DNA of 64,000 nucleotides from Methylomonas sp. MK1. Lineage in GTDB: Bacteria > Pseudomonadota > Gammaproteobacteria > Methylococcales > Methylomonadaceae. The stretch covers positions 3,410,001 to 3,474,000 of the forward strand of contig NZ_AQOV01000001.1 in the NCBI RefSeq assembly GCF_000365425.1, read 5' to 3'. The position numbers were made by a program, and so were the translations under genes. Within the stretch, counting starts at the first letter, position 1. The number at the start of each line of letters is the position of its first letter. Of this stretch, positions 45,168-54,414 are shown in pieces. The notes under the pieces are model-generated. The model saw only the letters and a list, made by a program, of their open reading frames with translations, was not told the origin of the DNA and searched no databases.

Positions 45168-46730
45168 TTATTCCAGTGTTCGTTCCAGCTCGCGCCAAGC
45201 TGCTTGTTGATCGTTTCTATCCAGGCCATCAGTGTTGTTAGTCAATATTACGTTGTACGGCAGCTCCTCGGCTTGCAATGCTTCGGCGCCGGCTGTGGCC
45301 TTGTCCAGCACGACCAAGTCGGCTTCCGACGCGTCGCGACCTTGTTCTTGCCGGTGCTGAATGCGTTGTCGTAACACTTTATCCTTGGCCTGTATCGAGA
45401 GAATGACGAAAGGAATTCCCAAATTCTGCGCCAACAACTGAAACGAGCGACGTTGTGCGTGTTTTAAAAAAGCGGCGTCGACAATAACCGGAAACCCGTA
45501 ACCAAGTAGGGCTTGTGCCAGGTCTAATAAATGTTGGTAGGTTTTTTGGCTTGCTTGTGGATCGTATATGCCGCTATTGATTGCCGAACCGCTTTTTTGC
45601 AGAGCGTTTAAGCCAAATAGCCGTTTTCTTTCGACATCCGAACGCAAGCGGATTAGCTGATGTTTTTCCAATAGTATTTGCGATACCACGCTTTTGCCGC
45701 AACCGGGCAGGCCGTGGGTTAGAATCAACGCCGGTTTACGCGGGCATAAGCTGCTACCGGCCAAGTTTAAATAAGTTAGACATTCTTGTCTGGCCGATCC
45801 CTCAGCGGTTTGCGCGAACCTATACCCGGCAATTTTCGCGCGCACGGCAGCTCGATAACTGAGATAAAAGCGCAGCACGCCAAGGCCGGCGTAATCGCCG
45901 CTGATTTGCAAATAGGCGTTCAAAAACCGGTACGCCAGATCGCCGCGGCCGCGATGGAGCAAGTCCATGATCAAGAATGCCGCATCGCTGATCGTATCGA
46001 TCCAGCGCAATTCCGGAGAAAACTCGATACCGTCGAATGCGACCGGCCTGTCTCTTAACAGCACGATATTGCCCAGATGCAGATCGCCGTGACATTCGCG
46101 AATAAAGCCGGCTTGTTGCCGCAAGTTAAACAGGTTTTCGGTTGTCAAAAATGCTTGCCGGCAACGCTCTTGCAGCAGCTTAATCGATGCGGCATCTTCG
46201 GGTTTCATCAACTCAAGCAATTGCTGGAAATTTTGCCGGGCCGGCGCTTCGATAGCGGTCGGAGAGCCGTAGTTCGAATCTGGAGTTGCCGGCGCCAATC
46301 CCATATGAAAACGGGCGATAGTGTCGGCCAAGCTGTCAATATGCGCCGGCCTTACTTCCCCGCAGGTCAGCAACGTATCCAGCAACTTGCCAGCCGCAAA
46401 TCGGCGCATTTTTACCGCATATTCAAATGCCGGCTCCGCGTTGATTCCGGGTTGTCCAGGGCTGCCGCCAATGGCTGTCACTTGTAAATAAATGCCGGGT
46501 GCCAGACGCCTATTAAGGCGAATCTCTTCCTGGCAATAAAAATGTCTTTGGTTGAGTTGGCTGAAATCCAGAAAGCCCATATTGACCGGTTTTTTAATCT
46601 TGTAAGCGTAGCGGCCGGCCAGCAACACCCAGGAAATATGGGTTTCCAGTACGATGACCCGTTTAACCGGATGCGGGAAACAAGCCGGGTCGCAAAGCGC
46701 GGCTATCAGCGGTGGGTATGGATTGGCCAT
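45168..46730 (-). CDS. fusion of phosphotransferase-like and P-loop kinase domains
   Basis: A 520-residue cytoplasmic protein in two parts. The N-terminal 320 residues are an aminoglycoside phosphotransferase-like kinase: the ATP Lys region YAYKIKKPVNMGFLDFS, the catalytic ECHGDLHLGNIVLL and the metal-binding FDGIEF. The C-terminal 190 residues form a P-loop kinase of the gluconate/zeta-toxin-like kind with GLPGCGKS, RSDVERKR and a DAAFLK segment. This two-domain arrangement is a known but uncharacterised family (COG2187 plus COG0645). AAAGGTG supports the start. It is unlikely to be a drug-resistance gene. Confidence 0.85.
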   Translation of the reverse strand: MANPYPPLIAALCDPACFPHPVKRVIVLETHISWVLLAGRYAYKIKKPVNMGFLDFSQLNQRHFYCQEEIRLNRRLAPGIYLQVTAIGGSPGQPGINAEPAFEYAVKMRRFAAGKLLDTLLTCGEVRPAHIDSLADTIARFHMGLAPATPDSNYGSPTAIEAPARQNFQQLLELMKPEDAASIKLLQERCRQAFLTTENLFNLRQQAGFIRECHGDLHLGNIVLLRDRPVAFDGIEFSPELRWIDTISDAAFLIMDLLHRGRGDLAYRFLNAYLQISGDYAGLGVLRFYLSYRAAVRAKIAGYRFAQTAEGSARQECLTYLNLAGSSLCPRKPALILTHGLPGCGKSVVSQILLEKHQLIRLRSDVERKRLFGLNALQKSGSAINSGIYDPQASQKTYQHLLDLAQALLGYGFPVIVDAAFLKHAQRRSFQLLAQNLGIPFVILSIQAKDKVLRQRIQHRQEQGRDASEADLVVLDKATAGAEALQAEELPYNVILTNNTDGLDRNDQQAAWRELERTLE

Positions 46731-47047
46731 GGTTAAACACCTTTACGCGGATTGAGCGCGACTGACACCGCAACGGCAGTATCAGTATTGTTGACGATTC
46801 TGGCAGATCGGCGAGTGCTATGCAAAGCAGGTCTAAACCTAAATTACTGGCGGGCATGTAAGTCATAAATGCCAGGATTTGCCGTGGCTTACAGGGTAAA
46901 GTTACGTAATGGTTGAGATTTCGACTATAATCCCGCCCCGCTTATATGGCTTTTTCATAGGCTTACCAAATTCGACTGGTTTACATCAACTTCATCGACA
47001 TGCTGATTTCGACCCTGGTACCTGACTGGTACGGAGCCTGATAAAAA
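46731..47047. promoter_or_regulatory. intergenic region with candidate uppP promoter
   Basis: This 317-base gap between divergent genes holds a perfect -10 box TATAAT at 46926-46931 on the plus strand, about 115 bases before uppP; the -35 region is weak. Near the uppP start, GGTACC and a near-repeat CTGGTACCTGACTGGTACGG (47017-47036) occur. No gene is seen. Confidence 0.35.
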
Positions 47048-47875
47048 ATGGACATTACCCTCATCATCAAATCCCTGATACTCGGCGTAGTTGAAGGATT
47101 AACCGAATTTCTTCCCATTTCCAGCACCGGCCATTTGATTCTCGCCGGCGATTTGCTGAATTTTAACGACGACAAGGCCAAACTGTTTACCATCGTGATT
47201 CAGGTTGGCGCGATCCTGGCGATTTGCTGGGAATATCGGGCCAAGATCGGCTCGGTGCTCAGCGGTCTGACCAGCGACAGGCAAGCGCAAAAGTTTGTAT
47301 TAAACCTGATGATTGCCTTTATGCCGTTGGCGACGCTGGGCTTGTTGTTTGGCAAGCATATCAAGGCCGCGCTGTTCAAACCGGTGCCGGTGGCCTTGGC
47401 GTTCATCATCGGTGCGTTCGTGATTATCTGGGCGGAAAAGCGCGAGCATAAAATTCGCGTCGAAAGCGTGGACGATCTCAGTCCGTTGGATGCATTGAAA
47501 TTGGGTGTTGCCCAAGCGTTTGCGTTGATTCCCGGCACTTCCCGTTCCGGTGCCACCATCATCGGCGGCTTGTTGTTTGGGCTGTCGCGCAAGGCTTCCA
47601 CCGAGTTTTCTTTCTTTTTGGCGATTCCGACCTTGGTGGTCGCCAGTCTTTACGATTTATACAAACACCGCGACTTGTTGCATGTCGAAAGCGACGCTCT
47701 GTCGTTCGCGGTCGGTTTAATCGCGGCTTTTATTAGCGCCTTGCTGGCGGTTAAGGGTTTACTGCGTTATATCAGTCATCACGATTTTATTATTTTTGCC
47801 TGGTACCGGATCGTGTTTGGCGTGGTGGTGATAGCCAGCGCCTATAGCGGTCTGGTGCAGTGGACAGTGGATTAA
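47048..47875 (+). CDS. uppP: undecaprenyl-diphosphatase UppP/BacA
   Basis: UppP removes a phosphate from undecaprenyl diphosphate at the periplasmic face, regenerating the carrier lipid used for peptidoglycan and O-antigen synthesis. The 275 residues form about eight helices, with the signatures [17 protein letters not shown] near the N-terminus and [18 protein letters not shown] in the second half, both catalytic. Length is typical. The wecA-like and wbpM-like genes further along consume the same carrier. A CaCA antiporter gene follows after 62 bases. Confidence 0.96.
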   Translation: MDITLIIKSLILGVVEGLTEFLPISSTGHLILAGDLLNFNDDKAKLFTIVIQVGAILAICWEYRAKIGSVLSGLTSDRQAQKFVLNLMIAFMPLATLGLLFGKHIKAALFKPVPVALAFIIGAFVIIWAEKREHKIRVESVDDLSPLDALKLGVAQAFALIPGTSRSGATIIGGLLFGLSRKASTEFSFFLAIPTLVVASLYDLYKHRDLLHVESDALSFAVGLIAAFISALLAVKGLLRYISHHDFIIFAWYRIVFGVVVIASAYSGLVQWTVD

Positions 47876-47937
47876 CATCCGGCGTTACGCGGGGCAGTAT
47901 TTCGATTTTTTTGATCTTTAAAATTTAAGGGTAGGTT

Positions 47938-48921
47938 ATGGCTTTGCCACTGTTGATGATAGTCATCGGTCTGATTGTGTTGGTTTGGAGTGCCGATATT
48001 TTTGTCGAAGGAGCTGCCGCGATAGCGCGTTTTCTGGGGATGTCGCCGTTATTGATCGGCATGGTGGTGATCGGTTTCGGCACCTCCGCGCCGGAATTGA
48101 CGGTATCGGCCTTGTCGGCTTGGCAAGGTAATCCGGGGATAGCGCTGGGTAATGCTTACGGGTCGAATATTACCAATATCGCCTTGATTCTGGGGACGGT
48201 GGCATTGATCAGCCCGATTATCGTCCATTCGCAAATTGTAAAAAAAGAGCTGCCGGTATTGTTTGCCGTCACCTTGTTCGTGCTGGCGCAGTTATACGAC
48301 GGCGAGTTGTCGCGAACCGATGCGATTCTGGAGCTGGCGGTATTTATCGGGGTGATGACCTGGATGGTGCGCCAAGGTCTGAACAAAAAGGCCGAGACAA
48401 CTGATGTGTTGGGCGAAGAAGTCGCCGACGAGATGGAAGAACATCCGATGTCCTTCGCGCAGTCTGTGATTTGGTTGGTCGGCGGCCTGCTGTTCTTGAT
48501 GCTCAGTTCCAGGTTATTGGTTTGGGGTGCGGTAACGATTGCCCAGGATTTGGGGGTCAGCGATTTGGTGATCGGCTTAACCATCGTCGCCATCGGCACC
48601 TCTTTGCCCGAGTTGGCGTCGTCGATTGCCGCTGCCCGCAAAGGTGAACACGATCTGGCCTTGGGTAATATCATCGGCTCCAATTTATTCAATACGCTGG
48701 CGGTGGTCGGATTGGCCGGGGTCATTCATCCGATGTCGATTCCACTGGAAATCGTTAATCGCGATTGGCCGCTAATGGCCTTGCTAACGTTATCGCTGTT
48801 CTTTTTGGGATACGCCAGAAAAGGCGAGCAAGGCCGGATCAATCGGGTTGAAGGCGGCATCTTGTTAGCTATTTACGCCAGTTACACCGTGTACTTGATT
48901 AACACCGTCGTGAGCGCTTAA
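47938..48921 (+). CDS. calcium/sodium antiporter, CaCA family, YrbG-like
   Basis: A 327-residue inner-membrane exchanger with about ten helices and two inverted alpha repeats. The paired ion-binding motifs are GFGTSAPELTVSALSAWQGNPGIALGNAYGSNITNI in the first half (read in pieces) and AIGTSLPELASSIAAARKGEHDLALGNIIGSNLFN in the second, with the Glu residues conserved. AGGGTAGG supports the ATG. The cytoplasmic loop is acidic. It ends two bases before an HpnN-like gene and is probably co-transcribed with it. Confidence 0.93.
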   Translation: MALPLLMIVIGLIVLVWSADIFVEGAAAIARFLGMSPLLIGMVVIGFGTSAPELTVSALSAWQGNPGIALGNAYGSNITNIALILGTVALISPIIVHSQIVKKELPVLFAVTLFVLAQLYDGELSRTDAILELAVFIGVMTWMVRQGLNKKAETTDVLGEEVADEMEEHPMSFAQSVIWLVGGLLFLMLSSRLLVWGAVTIAQDLGVSDLVIGLTIVAIGTSLPELASSIAAARKGEHDLALGNIIGSNLFNTLAVVGLAGVIHPMSIPLEIVNRDWPLMALLTLSLFFLGYARKGEQGRINRVEGGILLAIYASYTVYLINTVVSA

Positions 48922-48923
48922 GC

Positions 48924-51590
48924 ATGTCCTTGGAAAAACGTTTGGGAAATATCGCCTTTCGTTGGGGCAACTGGCTGCTGTATTCACCGGGATTAGTGTT
49001 ACTCGCCTCGATAATCTTGGCTTATCTGGCCGTGCAGTACACCGGCAATCATCTGACCGTCAACACCGATACGGCGGAACTGATCGCTCCAGAAGCGCCG
49101 TTTCAGCAAAACCGGCGTAAATTCGAACAGCAATTCGGTCAGGAAGTGCATACGCTGCTGCTGGTGATCGAGTCCTCCAGTCCGGAATTAACCAAGGCCG
49201 CTGCGCAACGCTTGAGCCGGGAGCTTAGAGCGGATACCGAACATTTCACTAAGGTCTATCGGCCGGATGAAAACGCGTTTTTCCAACGCAATGGCCTGCT
49301 ATATCTGGATACCGATAAGTTGCAGGATTTTTCGGTGACGCTGGCGCAAGCCCAGCCGTTTATCGGCAGGATCTCTCAAGATCCCAGCCTGAACGGTTTT
49401 TTCTCGATTTTCGAAGACGCGCTGAATGCGGAAACCAAGACCGAAGAAGTGCCCATCGACCTGATGTCGCTGATCGACAAGGTCAGCAATTCCCTGCATA
49501 AAACTCTGAACGGCGAAACCGATTTATTGTCCTGGCAAAAACTGATCGCCGAAAACAAGATCAGCGAAGAGCAATCGGACAAGGCGTTTATCTTCGTCAC
49601 GCCAAAATTCGACTACAGCCAGATTTTGCCAGTGGAGCCGGCGATCAAGGTTATCCGTCAAGCGGCCGACAAAATTCAAGACCCCAATATGCCGGCTGTC
49701 AAAGTTTGGGTGACCGGCGAAGTCGGTTTGGAGCACGACGAAATGGCCGGGATGAGTGACGGTACCTTCACCGCCAGCATTTTTTCTATCGTGCTGGTCT
49801 GCGGCATTTTATTGGTTGCGTACCGCTCCTGGCTGTTGATGCTGGCTACCTTGCTGACATTGGCCTTGGGTATGGTGTTTTGCGGTTTGTTCGCCTCCGT
49901 GGCGGTGAAACAGCTGAATCTGATTTCGGTGGCCTTCGCGGTGTCGAATATCGGTTTGGGCGTGGAATATGCGATCCATTTTTGCCTGCGTTATCGTGAT
50001 AATCTGGATTTATACGGTAGCGACAAAGGCAAGGCGATTCGTTCGGCTTTATTGGCGACCAGTCCGTCCTTGATTCTCTGCGCCGGTACTACCTCCATCG
50101 GTTTGTATGCCTTTATTCCCACCGATTACCAAGGCATTTCCGAGTTGGGTTTGCTGGCCGGTACCAGTTTGTTTATTTGCCTATTCATTACGCTGACCGT
50201 GTTGCCGGTACTGCTTAAGGTGTTGCCGAATCCGCCCGTGCATCAATTGCATGGCGAACAACCCGGCGAATCGAAATTTACCCATCTGCTGGCGCACTTT
50301 ACCTTGCACTATGCCAAACCGATTTCCTTGCTGACTTTGCTTGGCGCAGTGGTTGCCGTGTACTTCGTATTTCAGGTGCAAACCGATTTCAATCCGTTAA
50401 ATCTGCGCGATCCGCACACCGAATCGGTGATTGCCTTCAAGGACTTGATGAAGGAGCGCGATACTTCACCGATGACGTTGACCGTTTTGGTAAAAAACGA
50501 AGACGAAGCCAGGGCAACACAGAAAAAACTGGAGAGCCTGAAAACCGTCGATAAAACCGTCAGCTTGTTCGATTTTGTGCCTGACGATCAAGAAAGCAAA
50601 TTGGGTATCATCGACGACATGGTGCTGACGCTGGGCCCGCAAAGTCAGTTTTTTCCGCAACTGAAAACCGGTACCGATCCGTTACCAGCGATCAAACGCA
50701 TGATCGCCGCGATTGACAATAATCTGCCGAAAAAAACCAATCCCGCCGACATCAAATCGCTGCAAACCTTTAAACAACAGTTGCAAGACGTGATGGTTGA
50801 ATTGGAAGCCAGGTTTCAGCCTGACCGTGGCGTGTTTATCGAGAAGATTCAAACCTCGTTGCTCGGCACTTTGCCCACTGTAATGAACCAGCTTCTGATC
50901 GGTTTCCATGCCGAGGAAATTGTACCGACCAGTATCCCGGCGGAAATCAAGGAACGCTGGTTGAGTAAAGATGGCTTATACCGTATTCAGATTTTTCCCA
51001 AGGAAGATTTGAACGATCTCGGTAACTTGCAGACCTTCATTACCGACGTGCAGGCCGTGGCGCCCAATGCCACCGATTTGCCGGTGATGTATTGGGAGTC
51101 CATGAAAGCCGTGATCGGCGCTTTCCAGGAAGCCATCATCATCGCGTTGGTAGCGATTGCCTTGCTATTGATGTTCATACGCCGCAGCTTGGTCGATACT
51201 CTATTGGTGATGACGCCTTTAGTATTGGCCGGCTTATTCACGATGGCGACTACCGTGTTTACCGGTACACCGATCAACTTTGCCAATATTATTGCTTTGC
51301 CTTTATTAATGGGTCTGGGTGTCGATAACGGTATCCATATGGTTGAAAAACTGCATCACTCCCTATCCGAGGATCAGAATATTTATCAATCCAGTACCGC
51401 GCGCGGCATGTTTTACGGCGCGTTGACCACCATTTCCAGTTTTGTCGGTCTGGCATTTTCGCCGCACCAAGGCATCTCCAGCATGGGGCTGGTGATCACT
51501 ATCGGCATTTTCTGGATCATGACTTGTACCTTTGTGGTGTTGCCGGCTATCAGCAAGCTGGTTTTAAAAAAAACTGAGCATTTAGCCTGA
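48924..51590 (+). CDS. hpnN: MMPL/RND family exporter, hopanoid HpnN-like
   Basis: An 888-residue exporter with about 12 helices and two large periplasmic loops. The opening NTDTAELIAPEAPFQQNRRKFEQQF and the following FFQRNGLLYLDTDKL and PSLNGFF segments match the HpnN family, which moves hopanoids to the outer membrane. Conserved polar residues in the membrane segments (GLGVEYAIHFCLRYR and GLGVDNGIHMVEKLHH) support proton coupling. No other hpn biosynthesis genes are nearby, so the substrate is inferred from family only. Confidence 0.82.
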   Translation: MSLEKRLGNIAFRWGNWLLYSPGLVLLASIILAYLAVQYTGNHLTVNTDTAELIAPEAPFQQNRRKFEQQFGQEVHTLLLVIESSSPELTKAAAQRLSRELRADTEHFTKVYRPDENAFFQRNGLLYLDTDKLQDFSVTLAQAQPFIGRISQDPSLNGFFSIFEDALNAETKTEEVPIDLMSLIDKVSNSLHKTLNGETDLLSWQKLIAENKISEEQSDKAFIFVTPKFDYSQILPVEPAIKVIRQAADKIQDPNMPAVKVWVTGEVGLEHDEMAGMSDGTFTASIFSIVLVCGILLVAYRSWLLMLATLLTLALGMVFCGLFASVAVKQLNLISVAFAVSNIGLGVEYAIHFCLRYRDNLDLYGSDKGKAIRSALLATSPSLILCAGTTSIGLYAFIPTDYQGISELGLLAGTSLFICLFITLTVLPVLLKVLPNPPVHQLHGEQPGESKFTHLLAHFTLHYAKPISLLTLLGAVVAVYFVFQVQTDFNPLNLRDPHTESVIAFKDLMKERDTSPMTLTVLVKNEDEARATQKKLESLKTVDKTVSLFDFVPDDQESKLGIIDDMVLTLGPQSQFFPQLKTGTDPLPAIKRMIAAIDNNLPKKTNPADIKSLQTFKQQLQDVMVELEARFQPDRGVFIEKIQTSLLGTLPTVMNQLLIGFHAEEIVPTSIPAEIKERWLSKDGLYRIQIFPKEDLNDLGNLQTFITDVQAVAPNATDLPVMYWESMKAVIGAFQEAIIIALVAIALLLMFIRRSLVDTLLVMTPLVLAGLFTMATTVFTGTPINFANIIALPLLMGLGVDNGIHMVEKLHHSLSEDQNIYQSSTARGMFYGALTTISSFVGLAFSPHQGISSMGLVITIGIFWIMTCTFVVLPAISKLVLKKTEHLA

Positions 51591-51705
51591 GAGTTTGAAA
51601 AGCATAGCCTAGACTTATCCGGCAGCTTACATGGCGGCCGGTAAAGCGAGAGAATCCAGGGTAAGTTTGAATTTTATAATTAACTTTTAGTTTTTAGAGG
51701 CAACC

Positions 51706-52551
51706 ATGTTTGTAATCATTGGTTATGTGATCATTTTGGGCTGCGTATTGGGCGGCTTCATGATGGCTGGCGGCCACTTGGGGGTACTTTGGCAGCCGGT
51801 GGAGGTGCTGATCATCGTCGGCGCCGCCTTTGGTTCCTTTTTGGCCAGTAACTCTTTGGCCAACAGCAAGGCGGCGATGGCTGGCGGTACCGCCACATTG
51901 AAAGGCAGTACCTACACCAAGGAATATTATATGGAGCTGCTGATGAGCTTTAACGCGCTCAGTCAGAAGGCCCGCAAGGAAGGTTTATTGTCCCTGGAAA
52001 AAGTGGTGGACGATCCGGAAGGCAGCTCGATTTTTGGGGAAAAAATCGTCCACGACCACCATCTGATGGAATTCATATGCGACAAGCTCAGGCTGATCCT
52101 GACCGGGGTTGATGTCAATCAACTCGAAGACATCATGGATGCAGAAATTGAAGTGCACCATGCCGAAGGCAACGAGCCGATCAAGGCCGTGCAAAAAGTC
52201 GGTGACGGTATGCCCGCTTTCGGTATCGTCGCGGCGGTAATGGGGGTGGTGCATACGATGGAATCGGTGGGGATTCCGCCGGCGGAACTGGGCAAACTGA
52301 TCGCTGCGGCGCTGGTCGGTACCTTCCTGGGTATTTTGGTGTCTTACGGTTTTATTGGCCCGGTGGCGTCGGTGATGGAAGCCCGGCTGGAAGAAGAAAG
52401 CAATGCCTATAAATGTACCCAAAAAGGCCTGCTGAACTGCGCAAAAGGTACTTCGCCGGCGATGACCGTGGAGTTCATGCGCACTGCCATTCCGCATAAT
52501 GCCAGACCGAGCTTTACCGAGCTGGAAGAACAATTAAAAGCCGGTAAATAG
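51706..52551 (+). CDS. motA: flagellar motor stator protein MotA
   Basis: MotA forms the five-subunit ring of the stator that drives flagellar rotation with MotB. The 281 residues show four membrane helices (1-25, 32-50, 168-190, 200-222), the cytoplasmic loop with RKEGLLSLEK (charged residues that contact FliG), and the conserved GIVAAVMGVVHTMES helix with Pro residues. AGAGGCAACC before the ATG supports the start. motB follows after 11 bases. No other flagellar genes are in the window, a common isolated location for motAB in gammaproteobacteria. Confidence 0.95.
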   Translation: MFVIIGYVIILGCVLGGFMMAGGHLGVLWQPVEVLIIVGAAFGSFLASNSLANSKAAMAGGTATLKGSTYTKEYYMELLMSFNALSQKARKEGLLSLEKVVDDPEGSSIFGEKIVHDHHLMEFICDKLRLILTGVDVNQLEDIMDAEIEVHHAEGNEPIKAVQKVGDGMPAFGIVAAVMGVVHTMESVGIPPAELGKLIAAALVGTFLGILVSYGFIGPVASVMEARLEEESNAYKCTQKGLLNCAKGTSPAMTVEFMRTAIPHNARPSFTELEEQLKAGK

Positions 52552-52562
52552 GGTAAATAGTG

Positions 52563-53534
52563 ATGGCCGAACAACCCATAATCATCAAAAAAATCAAGAA
52601 GGCCGGTCACGGTGGTCATCACGGCGGCGCCTGGAAAATTGCCTATGCCGACTTCGTGACGGCGATGATGGCTTTCTTTTTGTTGATGTGGCTGCTCGGA
52701 TCCACCGATGAAAAAACCAAAAAAGGTATTTCCGAATACTTCCAGAATCCCTTCGGCGTCGCGATTACCAATAGTAGCGGCGAGGGTACGGGTGATCGGA
52801 CTAGTATCATTCAGGCTGGCGGTCAGGATCTGAAGTCGCAAGAGGAGGGGCAAGTGCATCAGGGGGAAAATACCCCGGCCGAACCAACCCCCGAGGATAT
52901 TGAAAAACTGGCGGAAGAGCAGGAAAAGCTCAAGCTGGAAAAGTTGCAGGAAAAAATCGAGGACATGCTGAAAGCCAATGACAAGTTGGCGGAATATAAG
53001 GATCAGATCAAGCTGGAAACCACGCCGGAAGGCTTGAAAATCCAGATTATCGATGCGCAAAACCGGCCGATGTTCAAGTTGGCCAGTTCAGGTATAGAAA
53101 CCTATGCGCAAGCCATCCTGCGCGAATTGGCGCCGGTTATCAACGAATTACCGAATAAAGTCACCATCAACGGTCATACCGACGCGTTGCCGTTTCCCAG
53201 CAATCGCACCGGCTATTCCAACTGGGAGTTATCCAGCGACCGGGCCAACGTGGCGCGCCGCGAACTGAACCAAGGGGGACTCAGCGAAGATAAGGTGCTA
53301 CGCGTAGTCGGTCTGGCGTCCAGTATTCCTTACAAGGGAGACGTCCCCAACGATCCGATGAACCGGCGGATTTCCATCGTGGTAATGAACAAAAAGACCG
53401 AAAATCAGGTGTTGCACGATGGCGCCGAAGATAAGCCCGGAAGCAGCGATACCTCGGTTCCCGGTCTGCCGGCCATATCGCCAACGATTCAGCAAAATAC
53501 CAAAATTACCGGGGCGGACGGCGCTGCGCATTAG
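52563..53534 (+). CDS. motB: flagellar motor stator protein MotB
   Basis: A 323-residue stator subunit. An N-terminal basic region is followed by a single membrane helix, WKIAYADFVTAMMAFFLLMWLLGS, whose Asp carries protons. An acidic periplasmic linker (about 90-140) leads to an OmpA-like peptidoglycan-binding domain with TINGHTDALPF and NWELSSDRANVARREL. The ATG at 52563 is the likely start (a GTG at 52560 is just before it). The C-terminal 50 residues are a Ser/Pro/Thr-rich tail. Confidence 0.95.
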   Translation: MAEQPIIIKKIKKAGHGGHHGGAWKIAYADFVTAMMAFFLLMWLLGSTDEKTKKGISEYFQNPFGVAITNSSGEGTGDRTSIIQAGGQDLKSQEEGQVHQGENTPAEPTPEDIEKLAEEQEKLKLEKLQEKIEDMLKANDKLAEYKDQIKLETTPEGLKIQIIDAQNRPMFKLASSGIETYAQAILRELAPVINELPNKVTINGHTDALPFPSNRTGYSNWELSSDRANVARRELNQGGLSEDKVLRVVGLASSIPYKGDVPNDPMNRRISIVVMNKKTENQVLHDGAEDKPGSSDTSVPGLPAISPTIQQNTKITGADGAAH

Positions 53535-53576
53535 CCTGACTCGGTCAATAATCGGCTGACAGCTCGGTAAGGACTG

Positions 53577-54317
53577 ATGCAGTTATTCAAGGCGCTGTTC
53601 AGCCAGCTACTAGCCTGCGTCGTAGTGCTGGGTCTACGCACCACATTCCCCCTGTCCGTTAGCGTTTGGCAAGCTGTCGCTATTCAGGCCGGCTTGGCCG
53701 CACTGTTCTCTCGCGGTTTTCGTCAGCCAGCCTGGTGGCTACCAATTCATTTGCTATTTATACCGACCGTATTACTGGGGCTGAGCTGGCAAGTGCCTGC
53801 TTGGCTGTATCTGCTGATATTGCTGCTGCTAACCCTATTATTTTGGGGGACAGTGAAAGGCGATGTGCCGTTGTTCTTATCGTCTTCCGCCGTCAGCGAG
53901 GCGCTGATCGAAATAGTAAGCCGGGAACGGGCGCAAGCGTTTATCGATATTGGCGCCGGTCTGGCTACCGTTGTCGTGCCGCTTGCAAAAGCCCGGCCGG
54001 ACATGGCTGTGGTGGCCTTGGAGCGAGCGCCGCTACCCTGGCTTCTGGCAACATGGCGTTGCCGCCATCTGGCCAATGTCCGGGTCGGGGGATCCAGTTT
54101 CTGGGAGCAGGATTTACGCGAGTTCGATGTGGTGTTCGCCTTCTTGTCGCCGCTGGTGATGGCCAAAATAGGCGAAAAAATTCGGCGGGAAATGCGGGCC
54201 GGATGCTTGTTTGTCTCGTCGTCTTTTCCGATACCGAATAGCCGCCCCGAGTCGGTACTCGAACTGAACGATAGTCGGAAAACCAAGCTGTATTGCTATC
54301 GGATAGGCCGGTTATAG
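53577..54317 (+). CDS. membrane-anchored methyltransferase-like protein
   Basis: A 246-residue protein with about four hydrophobic segments in the first 90 residues, then a cytoplasmic domain whose FIDIGAGLATVVVPLAKARPDMAVVALERAP resembles motif I and II of class I SAM-dependent methyltransferases, followed by FDVVFAFLSP. A catalytic motif specific to any subclass was not identified. TAAGG eight bases before the ATG supports the start. It lies 42 bases after motB, so co-transcription with the stator genes is possible, but a functional link is speculative. Confidence 0.7.
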   Translation: MQLFKALFSQLLACVVVLGLRTTFPLSVSVWQAVAIQAGLAALFSRGFRQPAWWLPIHLLFIPTVLLGLSWQVPAWLYLLILLLLTLLFWGTVKGDVPLFLSSSAVSEALIEIVSRERAQAFIDIGAGLATVVVPLAKARPDMAVVALERAPLPWLLATWRCRHLANVRVGGSSFWEQDLREFDVVFAFLSPLVMAKIGEKIRREMRAGCLFVSSSFPIPNSRPESVLELNDSRKTKLYCYRIGRL

Positions 54318-54336
54318 ACGATCCCTGGTAAGTTAA

Positions 54337-54372
54337 AACCCCCCAACCTTCTTCAGCAGGAGAGGGAGCTTA
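54337..54372. repeat. partial copy of the double-hairpin repeat
   Basis: AACCCCCCAACCTTCTTCAG then AGGAGAGGGAG resembles the second half of the repeat seen in full at 59328-59416 and 63825-63922. Both this copy and the 63.8 kb copy are followed within 30 bases by GACATTGCC. Confidence 0.5.
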
Positions 54373-54414
54373 GTCCAACGACATTGCCTGGAGAGAGTGT
54401 GAATTTTAGCGCTG

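Noticed and set aside
45168..46730. Aminoglycoside resistance gene
   Set aside because: Only the fold is shared; the fused P-loop kinase and sequence pattern belong to a general uncharacterised family.
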